In this document: positions 26,092-39,200 of the stretch, piece after piece | Numbering within the stretch: position 1 is the first letter of the stretch | Layout of the letters: each line of letters starts with the position of its first letter | From: Homalodisca vitripennis | Taxonomy: Eukaryota; Arthropoda; Insecta; Hemiptera; Cicadellidae | DNA: 64,000 bases | Direction: 5' to 3' | Assembly: GCF_021130785.1 (NCBI RefSeq) | Contig: NC_060209.1 | Coordinates: 26,243,001-26,307,000, forward strand | Program-made: the position numbers and the translations under genes | Notes under the pieces: model-generated | Databases searched by the model: none | What the model saw: the letters and a program-made list of their open reading frames with translations, nothing else | Told to the model about the DNA's origin: nothing

Positions 26092-26188
26092 ACCCCCCCC
26101 CCCCCCCACCCCCCCCCCCCCCCACCCCCCCCCCCCCCCACCCCCCCCCCCCCCCACCCCCCCCCCCCCCCACCCCCCCCCCCCCCCA
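26092..26188 (+). repeat. C15A minisatellite with exact 16-nt period
   Basis: A run of C is interrupted by single A residues at 26092, 26108, 26124, 26140, 26156, 26172 and 26188, that is, exactly every 16 nt, giving six identical C15A units. Such regularity points to tandem duplication of a 16-mer, not random errors in a homopolymer. The minus strand is six blocks of G15T and could form G-quadruplexes; the plus strand could form i-motifs. It ends 275 bp before the first visible OSTM1 exon, so it lies in the intron before it or in the promoter area. Confidence 0.95.
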
Positions 26189-26463
26189 CATTTAGACGTT
26201 TCACCTACCTACAAAATGGTTAGGTCACATGCATGGCTGGTTTGCACTAGCACACTATAGCTGACTGCATTTATTTTCCAATACATCCTCCAGTGTATAA
26301 TAGAAAAGTAAAATCAGATATTTTTTAACAAACTCATATACAAAATTTATATTTATAATAGATGCTTTAGTATCTCAACATTAACAGTGTGATACAGAGT
26401 AAGTAGATCATTTTTTGAAAGAAATATGTAATATAATCTCAGTGTTATATTCGCATGTTCCAG

Positions 26464-26629
26464 GATGACTAAGGATGACAATCACTGTGAAGAGTTGCTG
26501 GAAAGTTTTGCTTTGGTGTCTGCCAACTACACGTTCTGTGCAATACGTTTTGCTCGGCCTATAAGACTCTGCCAGTTTTGTGTAGAAAAATACTTAAGTG
26601 TTGAATCAGTACATTCGGACATTCTAACT
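26464..26629 (+). CDS. Ostm1: OSTM1 exon (first visible)
   Basis: The acceptor is ATGTTCCAG ending at 26463 and the donor is GTGAGT at 26630. The exon enters in phase 2 (one base, G, then ATG at 26465) and leaves in phase 0. It encodes 55 residues with the paired-Cys luminal region. An in-frame TAA at 26429 lies just upstream, so the protein either starts at ATG 26465, without a signal peptide, or continues from an unseen upstream exon. The latter is more likely because a type I luminal domain needs a signal peptide. Confidence 0.88.
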
Positions 26630-27257
26630 GTGAGTGCAATTTACTTACTTGAATAGTATGGTTCATAACTTAGTTTTTACTAACTATTCATAAACTCTTT
26701 TGGATCTACAACTGATAAAGTTCTCACTCACCCAATGTCTTACACATAGAATACATAGAATTTTTACACAAGTTCCTATGCTCTCATCCACAACATTACT
26801 AATTTCAATTCACAAGCCAGTGGCGTAGATGAGGGGGGATCCAGGGGAACGGAACCCTCCCCTCACCGAATCTGTAGAGGAATTGTAAAAATTCTGTACG
26901 TATAATTTGTTTTCAAATCTGTTCAAGAAATAACGTGGTTATGCATCTTATATCCCTCTGTTTTCTACTGCAAAGTTGAGGGTGATATGAGACTGTCTTA
27001 GTTATATAGAGGACTTTCATCACCGCTTGCCAATTAAGATCTCAAAGTTCTCATACTCGGAAATGACCTTGTCTCTTTTCTCTCGTTTCTAGTTAACATA
27101 GTTTGTTCTGATATGAAGGTCTAATAGTTGTGGAATATCTGACATGGCTGAGCAAGAAATCTGTACAATATGGTTCAATCTAGATGTTTCTGATGTCGAA
27201 ACAATGTACACAGTCCATTTTGAGTTTCTAAATCACGAATTTGTTGTATCTCTTTTG

Positions 27258-27293
<36 letters not shown>

Positions 27294-30200
27294 GTACCGG
27301 TACATGACTTCTGATTAGTAGAGTCAAGTTATGAAAGCGTCAGATTTCAAACTCTGCACTAAGTGGAAGGTGAACTGGAGTAAACTCAACACACATAGTT
27401 ATGTGTACTATTGTAGAGTTCAGAAAAGTGTTGTACATAATAAAAAAAACTTTTGGATGAGAGTTATGAAATTCTTGTATCCAAAACAACTAAGCATTTG
27501 TATAAAACACCAAATTTAGTAGTTTACATCTTCTTTAAAATTTGTCACACATAAATTCAGCTGTACCTAGGGTGTACCACCACTACGACTACTAATTACT
27601 AGGTGCACCACAGAATTCTATTCTTGATCCAACTATTTTCATATAAAAAAATTATATTGGCCTAGTTAACGAGCCACACATGGAAATTTTCCAGTGTTCT
27701 AAAGACATTATCTACAATAATCTGTTAATCTAGAAGTGGTTCTCTAATGAAACACTTATAGAAAGAACTCAACTGCTTGAGACGGATTGATTCTGTAACA
27801 ATAACCTTTCGATGATTGTGTCCAAGACCCGAATAATATCATGATTTTTGAATGGGCTTAGTGCTGCTTTATTTTCCCGTTTTATAATTTTAGTATAATT
27901 TTTTTATGATTAGCTCAACAAAATATGTATATTTGAAGTAAGGTAGTAGGTATTAAGTTATGAAATAGTCAATAAAAATAATTTTCAGTTATGATTACAA
28001 TTATAAAACGTTAATTGAGAATACATATTTGAACTTTGCAGCTTGAAGACGAGGAAGGAGAGCAGTGCAAAGCGAAACTTCTCAATCTGGACAGGCTACA
28101 AGTTGTGGAGGCTGGATTTAACTATGTTACTGGTTTATGGCAGCGGGCAAGTTGTAACAGTGAGTAACCAGAAATTCAATTCAATTCAAAACAACTTTAT
28201 TCACTTAGCATATACAAGAATAGTGTCAGGATTTAATTCACGTTCTTACTAGATTAGAAAAAAAAAACAACAAGAATACATAACAAAAACACGAGCTATA
28301 TCATGGAAATAGAAAAATTTTAAAATACAATTTATTGTTACAGTTGTTAAAAGGTTACAATTAGAACAGTTAACATTAAAATTAAAAGTCACAACTTAAA
28401 CAGTTACAAGTAAAACAGCATTTGGCATAAAACTGTTAATTATGGAGTACTCTGTTTTAATGCAATGTGCAAATTATAGGGTTAGCACAATTACCTAGTA
28501 TTCCAACAGCTAAAGTATTCATCGATTTTTGAATAGTGAGGTTTTCATAATTTTTGAGAGGACTAATGTAGCATATTAACGGATCATAAAATGTGTAACT
28601 GAAAACTCATTTTTCTTATTTTATTTGTGAAGTGCCTTCAAGACTGTTAAAAAGTAAAAAATTCAAAAATACATAAAATTTAGTATTTTTTCAAAATATT
28701 TGCAATGATGTATAGTGCCACTTTATGTTTCTTTTATAATTATGAAATGTTACATTTTGAATTATATAAATTGATAATGATTACAGAGTGTTTCGAGACC
28801 GACTCTCAGGGTAACCCAACAAAAGAACTGAATGAGAAAACTAAGAAGATTCTGCAACTTAGTAACGACACCCAAACTTGTATAGAAGAACACCATAATG
28901 ACACTTACCCAGCCTTCTACGACCCAGAAGTTTGCACTGTGTGCAAAGTAAGTATATAATCCAGCAATACTTCCAGTAAAACTCAGGTAACATAGTTATG
29001 TTCTACACATAATGATGATATGTATGTATTTTTTTATAGGTACTTACTTGTTGATCGTTTGACTAAAGAGTGCATTTCTGTTTAGAAGTTTGAGTGTAGG
29101 AACATTTAGTCGTGTACAAGGAGAAAAATCAGCTGAATATGGGGTCTATTGCTTGAGACAGGTTGAGCTTTTGTGTACAAGAGCATTATGAGGAAGTTAT
29201 GAGTTTGATACATCTGTGATGTCTTTTGATGACTAGTATCTCATAATAAATGTAAAACTTTCTTAAAAACATGTGTGACAAAATTTAACACACCGATCGT
29301 GATGTCTCTACATCAAAATGTGATGAATATGTTAAAAATGTGTGATAAGAAATTAGTACTGTCATATGAACAGACTTCACCCCTTCACGGTTATATATCA
29401 CCATTGCATAAAAATGTGCTATTTACTTAATATTATGCACCGTTATATTGTTCCTATTTATTCTGTTGTCTGTCATAATATTATCTAAAAAGCATTTCTA
29501 TGACTACCACGAACTGTGCATTAGTTCTTCTGCTGCCGTTTTCTACTAGATGTCAGCACTTCCTTGGTCCTCTGGCATGACTTTTTGCACCTTGGTGAGT
29601 TCGCTGTAGTCGCAGCTACCGTGTGTTGTTGCATGTCACCAGTCCTGGAGTATTTTATGGTTTTATGTATAGTGTTTATTGTACCATGGAAGTATCTGAC
29701 ATACTTCGTTTGCAATGATGACATGGACAGGAATAGTGAAAAGAACTTAGTGGTTGATATGTTTTTTACAGTTTTTAGACACTAAAAATAACTTTTCTAT
29801 TACAAAGTATATATTTACACTGTACAAACTTGTCTCTGTAAAAGACAGCAAAATATCAGCAAAACAACATTATTTTAGGTATTAAAAATACATTAAGAAG
29901 TTAAAATAAAGTAAAATATTCAAAGCTACAGTGTATGTTTTATTTTTATGTTTATTACAGGGAATAGATAGCACTCCTAAATATTTTTTTAATAGAGCTT
30001 GTATGCTTTTAACAAAAGTTTAACATCAATATTTATCAATTAATTATCAACAGATTACTTGAAGGGAGGGAATCCTTATGTTTCCTTCGTTTGACACTTA
30101 GAATTATCAGTCCATCCAAGCACTACACATAATGTAAATTTTCCAAATGATAATATCTGTCTTAAACTATAAATATTTCTGACAAATTACAATTAATTGG

Positions 30201-33200
30201 TCAATAGACAATAGACAATAGACAAATATTTATTGTACAATACGTTTTCTGGTATCACAATGTAATAAAAACTGGTACATAGTCAATGATTAAAAAACTA
30301 CATAACTAAACTTATTCTAAAAACATTATTTTCATACTTATAAAAAAATAACTTTTGACACATTGATCTATAAAACATAAAAAAGAAACATTGATTAAAT
30401 CTAAGGCTAAAACCTATTGTAGATCTTTTGAAGATATATTTTAACTATTCGTTATCATCATAAACCATCTTCAAAGAATTCATTTATACTATAATATGTT
30501 TTTTTTGACAAAGTACTTCTTTTTAATTTTTTAGTAAATGTAGATAAGGGAAGTTTTTTTATATGCCTGTGGAATATTATTATATAATTTCAAACCTAGA
30601 TAAAGAGGACTAGTTTCAAATTTTTTTAGTTTATGTGCCGGATATTGAAACAAATTACAATTTCTTGTGTGGTATCTATGATTAAATTTGTATTTTTCAA
30701 ATTGATCAGGATTCTTATGTACTAATTTAAGCATTTCAAAAATGTATATACATGGCAAAGTAAGGATGTTAAATTTTTTAAATAACGGTTTACATGTTGT
30801 TCTTGAGTTGCAATGAACCTATTGTTCTAATAATTGACTTTTGACTAATAAAGAGTTTTTGCACATCTGAGCAGTTACCCCACAAAGTAATTCCATAACT
30901 CAACATCGAGTATACATGGGCATAATATACAGCTAAACCAACTTCCAAAAGATGTTATTCGAACTAGTATACTCAAAGCATATCTGGTTGAATTAAGTTT
31001 CTTATTTAACATATTGATATGGTTGGAAAAATTTAATTTAGTGTCTAAATGTATGCCTAAAAATTTTACTACTACGTGTGTATTATTACTAAACCCTTTA
31101 CAAAAATTATCATTTCTTAATTTAAAGCGTAATGTATTAGTCTTGTCTCGATTTAACAACAGACCGTGAGTAAGGAAAATTTTGTGAAGTTTGTCAATGA
31201 CATCTTTGGTGTAAAGTTCTAAGTCACTTAACATTTTCCGTCTAATAAAGCAGTTGTAATCATCTGCATATAAAAAGAGGCTACAAACTTCTTTAGGAAG
31301 GTAATTTGGCAGGTCATTGACATAGATAATGAATAACAATGGGCCTAATATTGACCCTTGGGGTACACCATGTTTTACATCTGCCCAATTAGAATAAATA
31401 TTTTCCTGAATTTTATTAGTAATAACTGTCCTCTGTTTTACGGTTTAAATAAATAAGAATATAATAGTGTAAGAGCTGTGCCTTTGACACCCATTCTTCT
31501 TAACTTTGTCAGCAAAAGTGTGTGGTTTACACAATCAAAAAGCCTTAGATAAGTCACAGAAAACTCCTGCAGTGTAACTTGACTCATCCAAGGCTTCAAT
31601 GGTACTGTTTTAACGAAAGAGAAAAGAGCTGCTTGTGTACTAGAATTTTTTCTAAAGCCATACTGCTCTTTACATAATTTGTTATTCGATTCTAAAAAGT
31701 CCAAAAAGTCTGCTATGGATAATTTTTTCATAAATTTTTGAAATCGAACTTAGAAGAGAAATTGGTCTATAATTGTTTATTTCACTACGTGAACCCTTTT
31801 TGTGTATTGGGTGAATTTCTGATAACTTCAATAGTTCAGGAAAAATTCCTTCACATAAGGACTTATTTATAAGTCCACTTAGTACATCAGAGATTGTATC
31901 AACAGACCATTTAAGTATCTTATTAGGGATCTCATCCCATCCACTTGAACTACTGTTGCTCAGATTTAAAATTATATTTTTGACCTCAGTTTTGTTAGTG
32001 GGTGAAAAAAACTTGCAACTCAATGTCATTTTGTTCACATGTAAAGATAATGTGAAGGGGTAATGTGACAGGAACTTTTGGAACTTTTAATATCTCTACT
32101 ATATTTGTATATTGGATTGTTGAAAAGTTTAGCTACAGATATCGGGTCATCTATCTCTTTATCTCTGGTCATCATATATAAACTATAAATAAACATATAA
32201 CAAATAAACACATATATATGTGTGTGGGTGTGTTTTTACATCATTTGTTAGCTTTGTATTTTTAAATTACTAAGTTTTTTTTTTTCGAAAGCTATGTGCT
32301 TGGCCTGTGTTCGATATATTTTTGATAACATACCAGTCACTTTATACTACTGGTGTATTAAAGAACCAATATTAAATTTATTCAATACTTTGGCCTGCTT
32401 TGTTATTGTAAATGACAATAAGATTGTTCCTCTATCAAGGACCCTCAAGAGCCTTATTAGAATCGTTTTACTGCCCTTCCTTGTGTTTATATGTCCATCT
32501 GTGTGATAACTGTTGATAAAAAGATCTCTTAAACTTGGGATGTAGTTTCCTGTTGGTCCAAGAAAGAACTGTGTTGATTTTGGGGTCGAAAGGTAAAAAG
32601 GGAAGTTGGTCCGACTGTTGTTTGTCCATGTGATTACTCTCTCATTGTGTTTTATCAGTTCCTTTTCACACTGTGTTGTAACTGTTTATTAATATAAAAA
32701 AACTTTGTGAGTATGTATGAAATATGTCATGTTTTAAGACAACATTCAAGTGTGCACTTGGCCAGTAACACTCCACTTGGGAGTAAAAGCATTCCAAAGT
32801 GTTACTCGAAATATAGAACTATGCATTTATCAGTAGATACCACCACCATACAAAACTAGGATTGGTACATGGGCACTACTGTGATAACTGAAGTTCCAAA
32901 ATACTCTGCTAGATGTTACAATACATCAGTAAAAATATTAATTCTCAGTATGACAATTTCAAGGCTTTCTCACATGGGGCTATGTGACTAGCCATTGCAT
33001 ATTATAAAAGTGGATTATACTTACTTACTTACTCTTACTCCCATGGCCATGGATACCCTAGGTGGTATAATTTGGCCTCGCCAACCAGCTGCCTCCATCT
33101 CTCCCTGTCTTCACAATCCCCCTGACCCGCTCTCAATTTCCACAAGTCCTTCTCCACCTGGTCCTTCCAGCGATTTTTGGGTCTACCTCGAGGTCTTCTT

Positions 33201-36200
33201 CCAACTGGATTGTGTTTCCAAACCTCTTTAATCAATTTATCATCCTCCCTCCTCATCACATGGCCTGCCCACCGAAGTCTCCTGCTCTTTGCTTCTCCTA
33301 CAGCGTCTGGAGATTGAAACATCTCTCTGATTTCTTGGTTGTGCCTGATTCTCCATCCATCTCCATCTCTAATAGGTCCAAAAATTTTCCTCAAAATTTT
33401 ATTCTCGAATGTAACCAATTTCTTTTCTGCCTGTTTATCTATAATCCATGTCTCTGCTCCATAAAGAAGAACTGGTCTTATAACAGTCTTATATATTCTT
33501 AATTTTGTTTTGTAAGACAGTAATTTTGATTTTAAAATATAATTTAAAAGTGGATTATAGTAAAATAAAATGTTACATGTTTGAAATCTGTTGGCTATTG
33601 TTTTGTTTGTATTTTTTTAACAGAAATTTCAATTGCAAAGATTGAAAGTGCATGTATGACAGTTTTAAAAGATAAATGTATTTCCCAACCTTCCGTAAAT
33701 TTCAGTGACATTCTTCTACCATTAAAAAATTATGAATTGCAAACCATATTTTTCTACATAGTACTTTTATAATTTATTAATTTTTGGTCTTTACAATTAG
33801 TTATAAATTTGATTCTAACTAGCTATTTTATCATGTTTTTTTATATTTTTTTTACATATGTTTTTCTGTAAGCAGTAACTGATGATGCTTTAACCGGCAA
33901 AAGCGTTTTTATAATAAATTAAAAATGTGGAAAAATAAAAAATTTCTTTTATTTTAACATTACTAACAGGCTTACTCTGGGCTGTTTCAGACCAATATTA
34001 ATTATGGTCTAATTGTCTGGGGTGGTTCTTCACAATCACAGGAAATATTTCTGGTGCAAAAAAAACTGTGTCATAGCATGAGCTACTAAACTTGAACATT
34101 GTAAAGAATTATTTATAAACCTCAGAATTAATACTTTGTTTTCTTTGTTTTTTGTTACTGCAGAGGCATTATTGAATGTTTGTTATATTTAAAAAATTAC
34201 CCTGAGAAAGTTCAATTAAGAAATGAAATACATTCTTATGATACTAGGATCAGTTGTCTTGTTGATGTACCATCTCATAGGTTAAACCAAAGTGTTAAAA
34301 GTCATTTGATCATGTCTTGCAGGTTATTTTCCTCTCACTGTAAGGCAGTTAAGCTACTTCAAGTTTAAAAACAAAATTAGTCCATTTTTTCTTAAACAAG
34401 CATTTTACTCAATTAGTAAGTTTGTATCTAAACAATGGACTGAAGAAGACTGCTGGTCATAAATCCTAATGTTGCCTATAATTGTGACATGCCATTATAC
34501 ATTTTTAATTAAATGTCTCTTTGGTGAATAAATATTCTATTCTATTCAAAGACCTGTAAATTATACTTCATTTGAAGGCCTATGAGTTAATTTTAATGTT
34601 GAGTGGTCTTGATTTTCTTTTTTCCTGTTTCTAGTTGAAAATCTGGGTGTGTTTTCCAGATGTGATTTTTTTTTATGAATATCTCTTACACTCAACCCCA
34701 CCTAATATGCCTAATAAAATGGTGTATTGTGATTGAAAGGCAAGTGTGTGACTAATAGTAGTATAACTCGTTGAAGTATCCTTTAAAAAAAGTTACTAGT
34801 ATAATATACATTATTTTTCCAGAAATACTATGTAGAACTGAACTCTTTCTACGACTCCCAGAAGGAAGACGGATTCTGTATGGACATTGTCGATATGATG
34901 AACACTACCAGGTCGCAGTGGAGCACAGGTCTCCGTTGTTGCGTGGACCGCAAGCAGCCAGAGTGGGTGTTCCTCGTGTCCACTGCAGTGTTCACTTGCC
35001 TACCACTCGTCTTCTACTTGGCCGCCTACATGTTTGTCACCAGCAAGGAGCAGACCGTCCTGAGGCGTGAGTTTCTTGCAGACATATGAGTACAGTAGAT
35101 TTACGAACAACTAAATGGTTGGTAGAAAAATTAATGCATTTTTGTTCCTACAAATTTGTCTTCACTATCTACAGAAATAAACTTAGACTCCAGTAATATC
35201 AAAAGTAAGGTACAGCTCAGACAGTGCATACATAATTCATAAGTTTGAGAACTACTACTATTATTTATTACAGGATAGGATGAAAGTTAGGTGTGCAATG
35301 TATAAATTTTACTATGGAAAATTATCAAAAATTATTCCCTGACAGAACCATTTCTAAATTTTGCACTCCAAAATCTTACAGTGAAACACACTCGTTATTT
35401 TTTAAAGTGGATGATGAATAAGTGATGAATTGGTTCCATTTCTTATAACCCTTTCAGTGCCAATGTCTGTACAGCATTGACGTCATCAATTTTCTTATAA
35501 ATGCTGAGTTCTGTATAGTACGGACAGCTGCAGGATTATCCAAAATATATCTGGATGTTGCAATGTTCGATACTCTTGCTTACAATCGATGGATTGTTTG
35601 TTTATTTACGTTTTGTATTTTGGTAGTCCTGGCCTTCAAAATCAAAATCAAATCATTTATTGTCAGGACACTACAATAGTGTATAACAACGTCAACAAGT
35701 TATAACATGTGAAACTAGTTAAAGAAGCATACTATTACTAGCATTGTAAAATTCATTTTTTTTTATGGAGGTTTCAAACCTAGGCCTAGATAAATATTTT
35801 TTATATGTTCAGGTAAAGCATTGTACAATTTGATTCCCAGATACCTAAAGCTACTTTGCGTGCTTGTGTATTTACACTTCATCAGCAACAGATCATTCCT
35901 ATTTCTCGTAAAATAGTTATGGTTATCACTAAGGCTAAACAAGGTCATTCAAGTTATCTTTAACATACATCAAAACACTTAATACATAAACGGATGGCAG
36001 GGTAAAATATTAAACCAAGCTTTACAGTGATCTCTGTTAGATACACCGGCAATCAATCTAACAGCCCTTTTTTGCAGAATAAAAAATTTTGTTGCATACT
36101 GTGTATTGCTCCATAAGGTGATTCCATAAGTGATAAAGCTATGAACATAAGCATAGTATACAAACAATAAATTAATCAGTTGAAATTGTGCCCTTTAATG

Positions 36201-39200
36201 CCCTAATTAAGAAAACACCTTTAGCAGCTCGAGAGGCTATATAGTTAATATGATCATGCCACTTGAGATTCGACTGAACATATATTCCAAGAAACTTTAA
36301 TACTATTACACTACTTTTACTGTACAAATTAAGAGGTAGGTCCTGAACTTTTCCAATATTTATGCAAAGTTTATTTGCAGAACACCAATCCAAGACAGTA
36401 GAATTCTTATCGCTAAGTTTATTTACATTGTCCAAGGCTGATTCAGTACTAACCAACAGCCCCAAGTCATCTGCAAAGAGATAAGTATTTACACAGCTGT
36501 CATTTAGATTTTCCTGGGAGATCATTAATATAAAGAATAAATAATGTTGGCCCCATATTGAGCCTTGCGGCACTCCAAAGTTAACAGGTTTAGTTACTGA
36601 ATATGAAGCCATTTAAATATACACATTGTGACCTATTTGTCTGATAAGAGTTAAAAAAATCTAAAACTAATTGATTAAAACCATAAAAAATTTCAATTTA
36701 TTGACTAGAATACTATGTTCAACCAGTATCAAAGGCCTTTGAAAGGTCATAACTTCTAAAATTAACAACATTTTTTTTGTTCAAGGCCATCAAAACAAGC
36801 ACTTACAAGAGCCTGTACCGCTTTTATGGTACTGCGATTAGAACGGAAACCAAACTGACAGTCACTGAATAACTTATTTGACTCTAAATAAGCCACAATC
36901 TGCCCATGTACCAACGCGCTCAAAGACCTTCGACACAGCTGGAATAATAGAAATAGGTCTATAGTTTGCAATGCTTGTCCATAGGACCTTTCTTATGAAC
37001 AGGAATAACCTTACTAATCTTAAATATATCAGGATAAGTTCCACTATTAATACATTCATTAAACAAGTAAAGTCAAGACCTCACAAATATATTCGGCAGC
37101 AGCTTTTAGTACATGTGCATTGATACCAAAAAAACATCCAAACATGTTGCTATTGCATAGGCTAAGAATAGCTCCATAGGTTTCCTCCACCTTAAATTTC
37201 CTTAAAACTAAAGTTAAAATTTATAGTCTCTGAGTTACAGGACTTGTCCAAGATAATAAAAATAAATCATAGGTACTATTACCAATGTTTTTACAAGTAT
37301 CTTCCACAGAAGAGACAAAAAAATCATTAAAAGTGTCAGGACTGAGAAAATGAGACTTGGGAACTGGCCTGCTGTTGACTTTGGCTGACTTTTTTATTAT
37401 GCCCCAAGCAGCTTTGCTTTTATTTTTGGATCTATCTATTACACTATTGTTTATGACAAAGTTTAGCTCTGTTTTTATCTCACGTTTGTACACTGCTTTG
37501 AGACTTCTATATTTTGCCATTACATCCTTCTTATCCTTAATTGTATTTTGAGTAATAAAATATAACCTAACCAGCTCAGACTTAAGTTTAACAAGACCAT
37601 CATGATACCATCTAGTACATGAACTTTTAGCTTTTAATTTAATTTTTAAATTGGAGCAGCACAATTTAAGGCCCATAAAAAAAAGGTCAAGAAACATTTT
37701 AAACTTTACATTGATACTTAAATTAAGGCTATATACATCTAACCAGTTAATTTGGCTAAGATAATGCACAAAAAAGGATACCCCAGACAAGCTCAAAGGT
37801 CTAATTAAGTGTTTTAATATGAGACTACTTCCCGTCGATCCATCAGTCTCGATATCCGCAACAAAGAAGATGATGTTGTGATCAGAAGCAGGATTATGGA
37901 GCACCGACGATTGTCCTCTATCAGGATGTAGGGAAGTTAGTAGGTTATCAATGCAGCTACCCGCAGTTCCATAAGAGTTAGTATTTTGGCCTCGTCATAT
38001 CCGACACAGTCACATTCAATCCAAAACTATCAATTAAGTTTAATAGTTCATGGGTCTCTTCATTGTCTGCCATAAAGTTTACATTGAAGTCCCCAACTAC
38101 AATAATGTTCATTTTGATGCAGTATAAAAAAAGCAAAAACATCATGCAACTTTTCATAAAAAGAGGCTAGACTACCAGCAGGAGATCTATAAACTGCAAC
38201 AACAACCGTCTTTAACACAGGGAGCACAACAGCTGCCAACTCACAAGTCATCTCCTCCGAGTAGCCAAGAACTTGGTCCAAGATGGAGAAACTCGATACC
38301 TTGCTTGACACAAATAAGCACTCCACCGCGCAAGTGATGTTCCCTTGCAAAATAGCTTGCAACCCTAATACTCTGGAATTACCAAATGCTGACCTCAGAG
38401 GAGGCTAACCAATGCTCCGCAATGCACAAGACATCAGAATTAAGTTGGTTATTCAATAATTCAATGCTACAGAGTTTATTAGTTAAACTACAAATATTCC
38501 AAAAAGCCAATTTAAAATTATAATTACACCCAATTATTGTATTTACATCACAGGATGTAACTTTCAGGTTAGGCCTATCAACACAAAGTTTAGTTACCAT
38601 TGAATTGTTATTAAGCTTTTGCTCCAGAACATCACCTAAAAGTGAAAGATCTATTTTATTGTAATTTGCCCCTTGACTGGGATCCAAAAAAGAAGGTACT
38701 GAAGCACTTTTACGTGGGGTACCTAAATCGACTCACATATGTTCCCATTGGCCAAAAGTCTGGGTCATAAACCTTGTCCCAGAGTGTCAGAGGAATCCCG
38801 ATTTTTAAAAGAACTGTAGCCAGGGTACCTGGTTTTTAATTTTTGTTACTTCAAAATTACCACCATCAGAACAGTCTTGCAAGTATTATTGCCTTAGATC
38901 CTCACACTCCCATATCTTCAGAAAGTCTTTGATACGAAAATATGTTCTGTTTTTTTTCAACAATTTTTTAATTTATCACTGTTAACAGTAGCACTACCAG
39001 TCAAAAACATACATCTTTTACCCGTCCTAGGCCTACTCTGTCCGCCATTTTACGTTTTTTGTAATTAACCTCTACAAATAGGTTATTTGTATTATCCCCT
39101 TCTTGGCTCAGACGATTCGTTTTCAGGCGCCTTCAATACCAAACTCATGTGATTCGGTCTAGCATCAATGCAGACGGCCTGTTTTTGTTTTACGTTGTGT

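Larger units (their letters stand above)
35637..39130 (-). mobile_element. LINE D, long copy with ORF1 remnant, endonuclease and reverse transcriptase
   Basis: The most complete retrotransposon here, on the minus strand in OSTM1 intron 4. In element order: an ORF1 end with VYDPDFWPMGTYVSRFRYP (about 38770-38710), typical of LINE gag-like proteins; an APE-type endonuclease starting FKLAFWNICSLTNKL (about 38515), with VVVAVYRSPAGS, GDFNVNF (about 38095-38075) and SDHNIIFF (about 37885); a linker (37904-37221); RT motifs YRPISIIPAVSKVFER (about 37000), FGFRSNRST, DLSKAFDT (about 36735), GVPQGS and LFADDL (about 36480); and a C-terminal domain with LWSNTQ..FFILQKRAVRLI and NYFTRNRN..YLGIKLYNALP. 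The tail after AATAAA (complement of 35656-35661) is a TTTGATT-type repeat. Frameshifts and stops throughout make it inactive. Confidence 0.88.

Noticed and set aside
26818..26840. hAT/MITE insertion starting CAGTGGCGTAG
   Set aside because: Only one end is present; no inverted partner or 8-bp duplication was found nearby.
29521..29785. Overlapping ORFs on both strands in OSTM1 intron 3
   Set aside because: No recognisable domain or splice signals; hydrophobic composition explained by T-rich sequence.
34880..35089. Alternative frames across OSTM1 exon 4 (for example 34771-35070)
   Set aside because: Shadow frames; the exon frame is fixed by splice phases and by the OSTM1 match.
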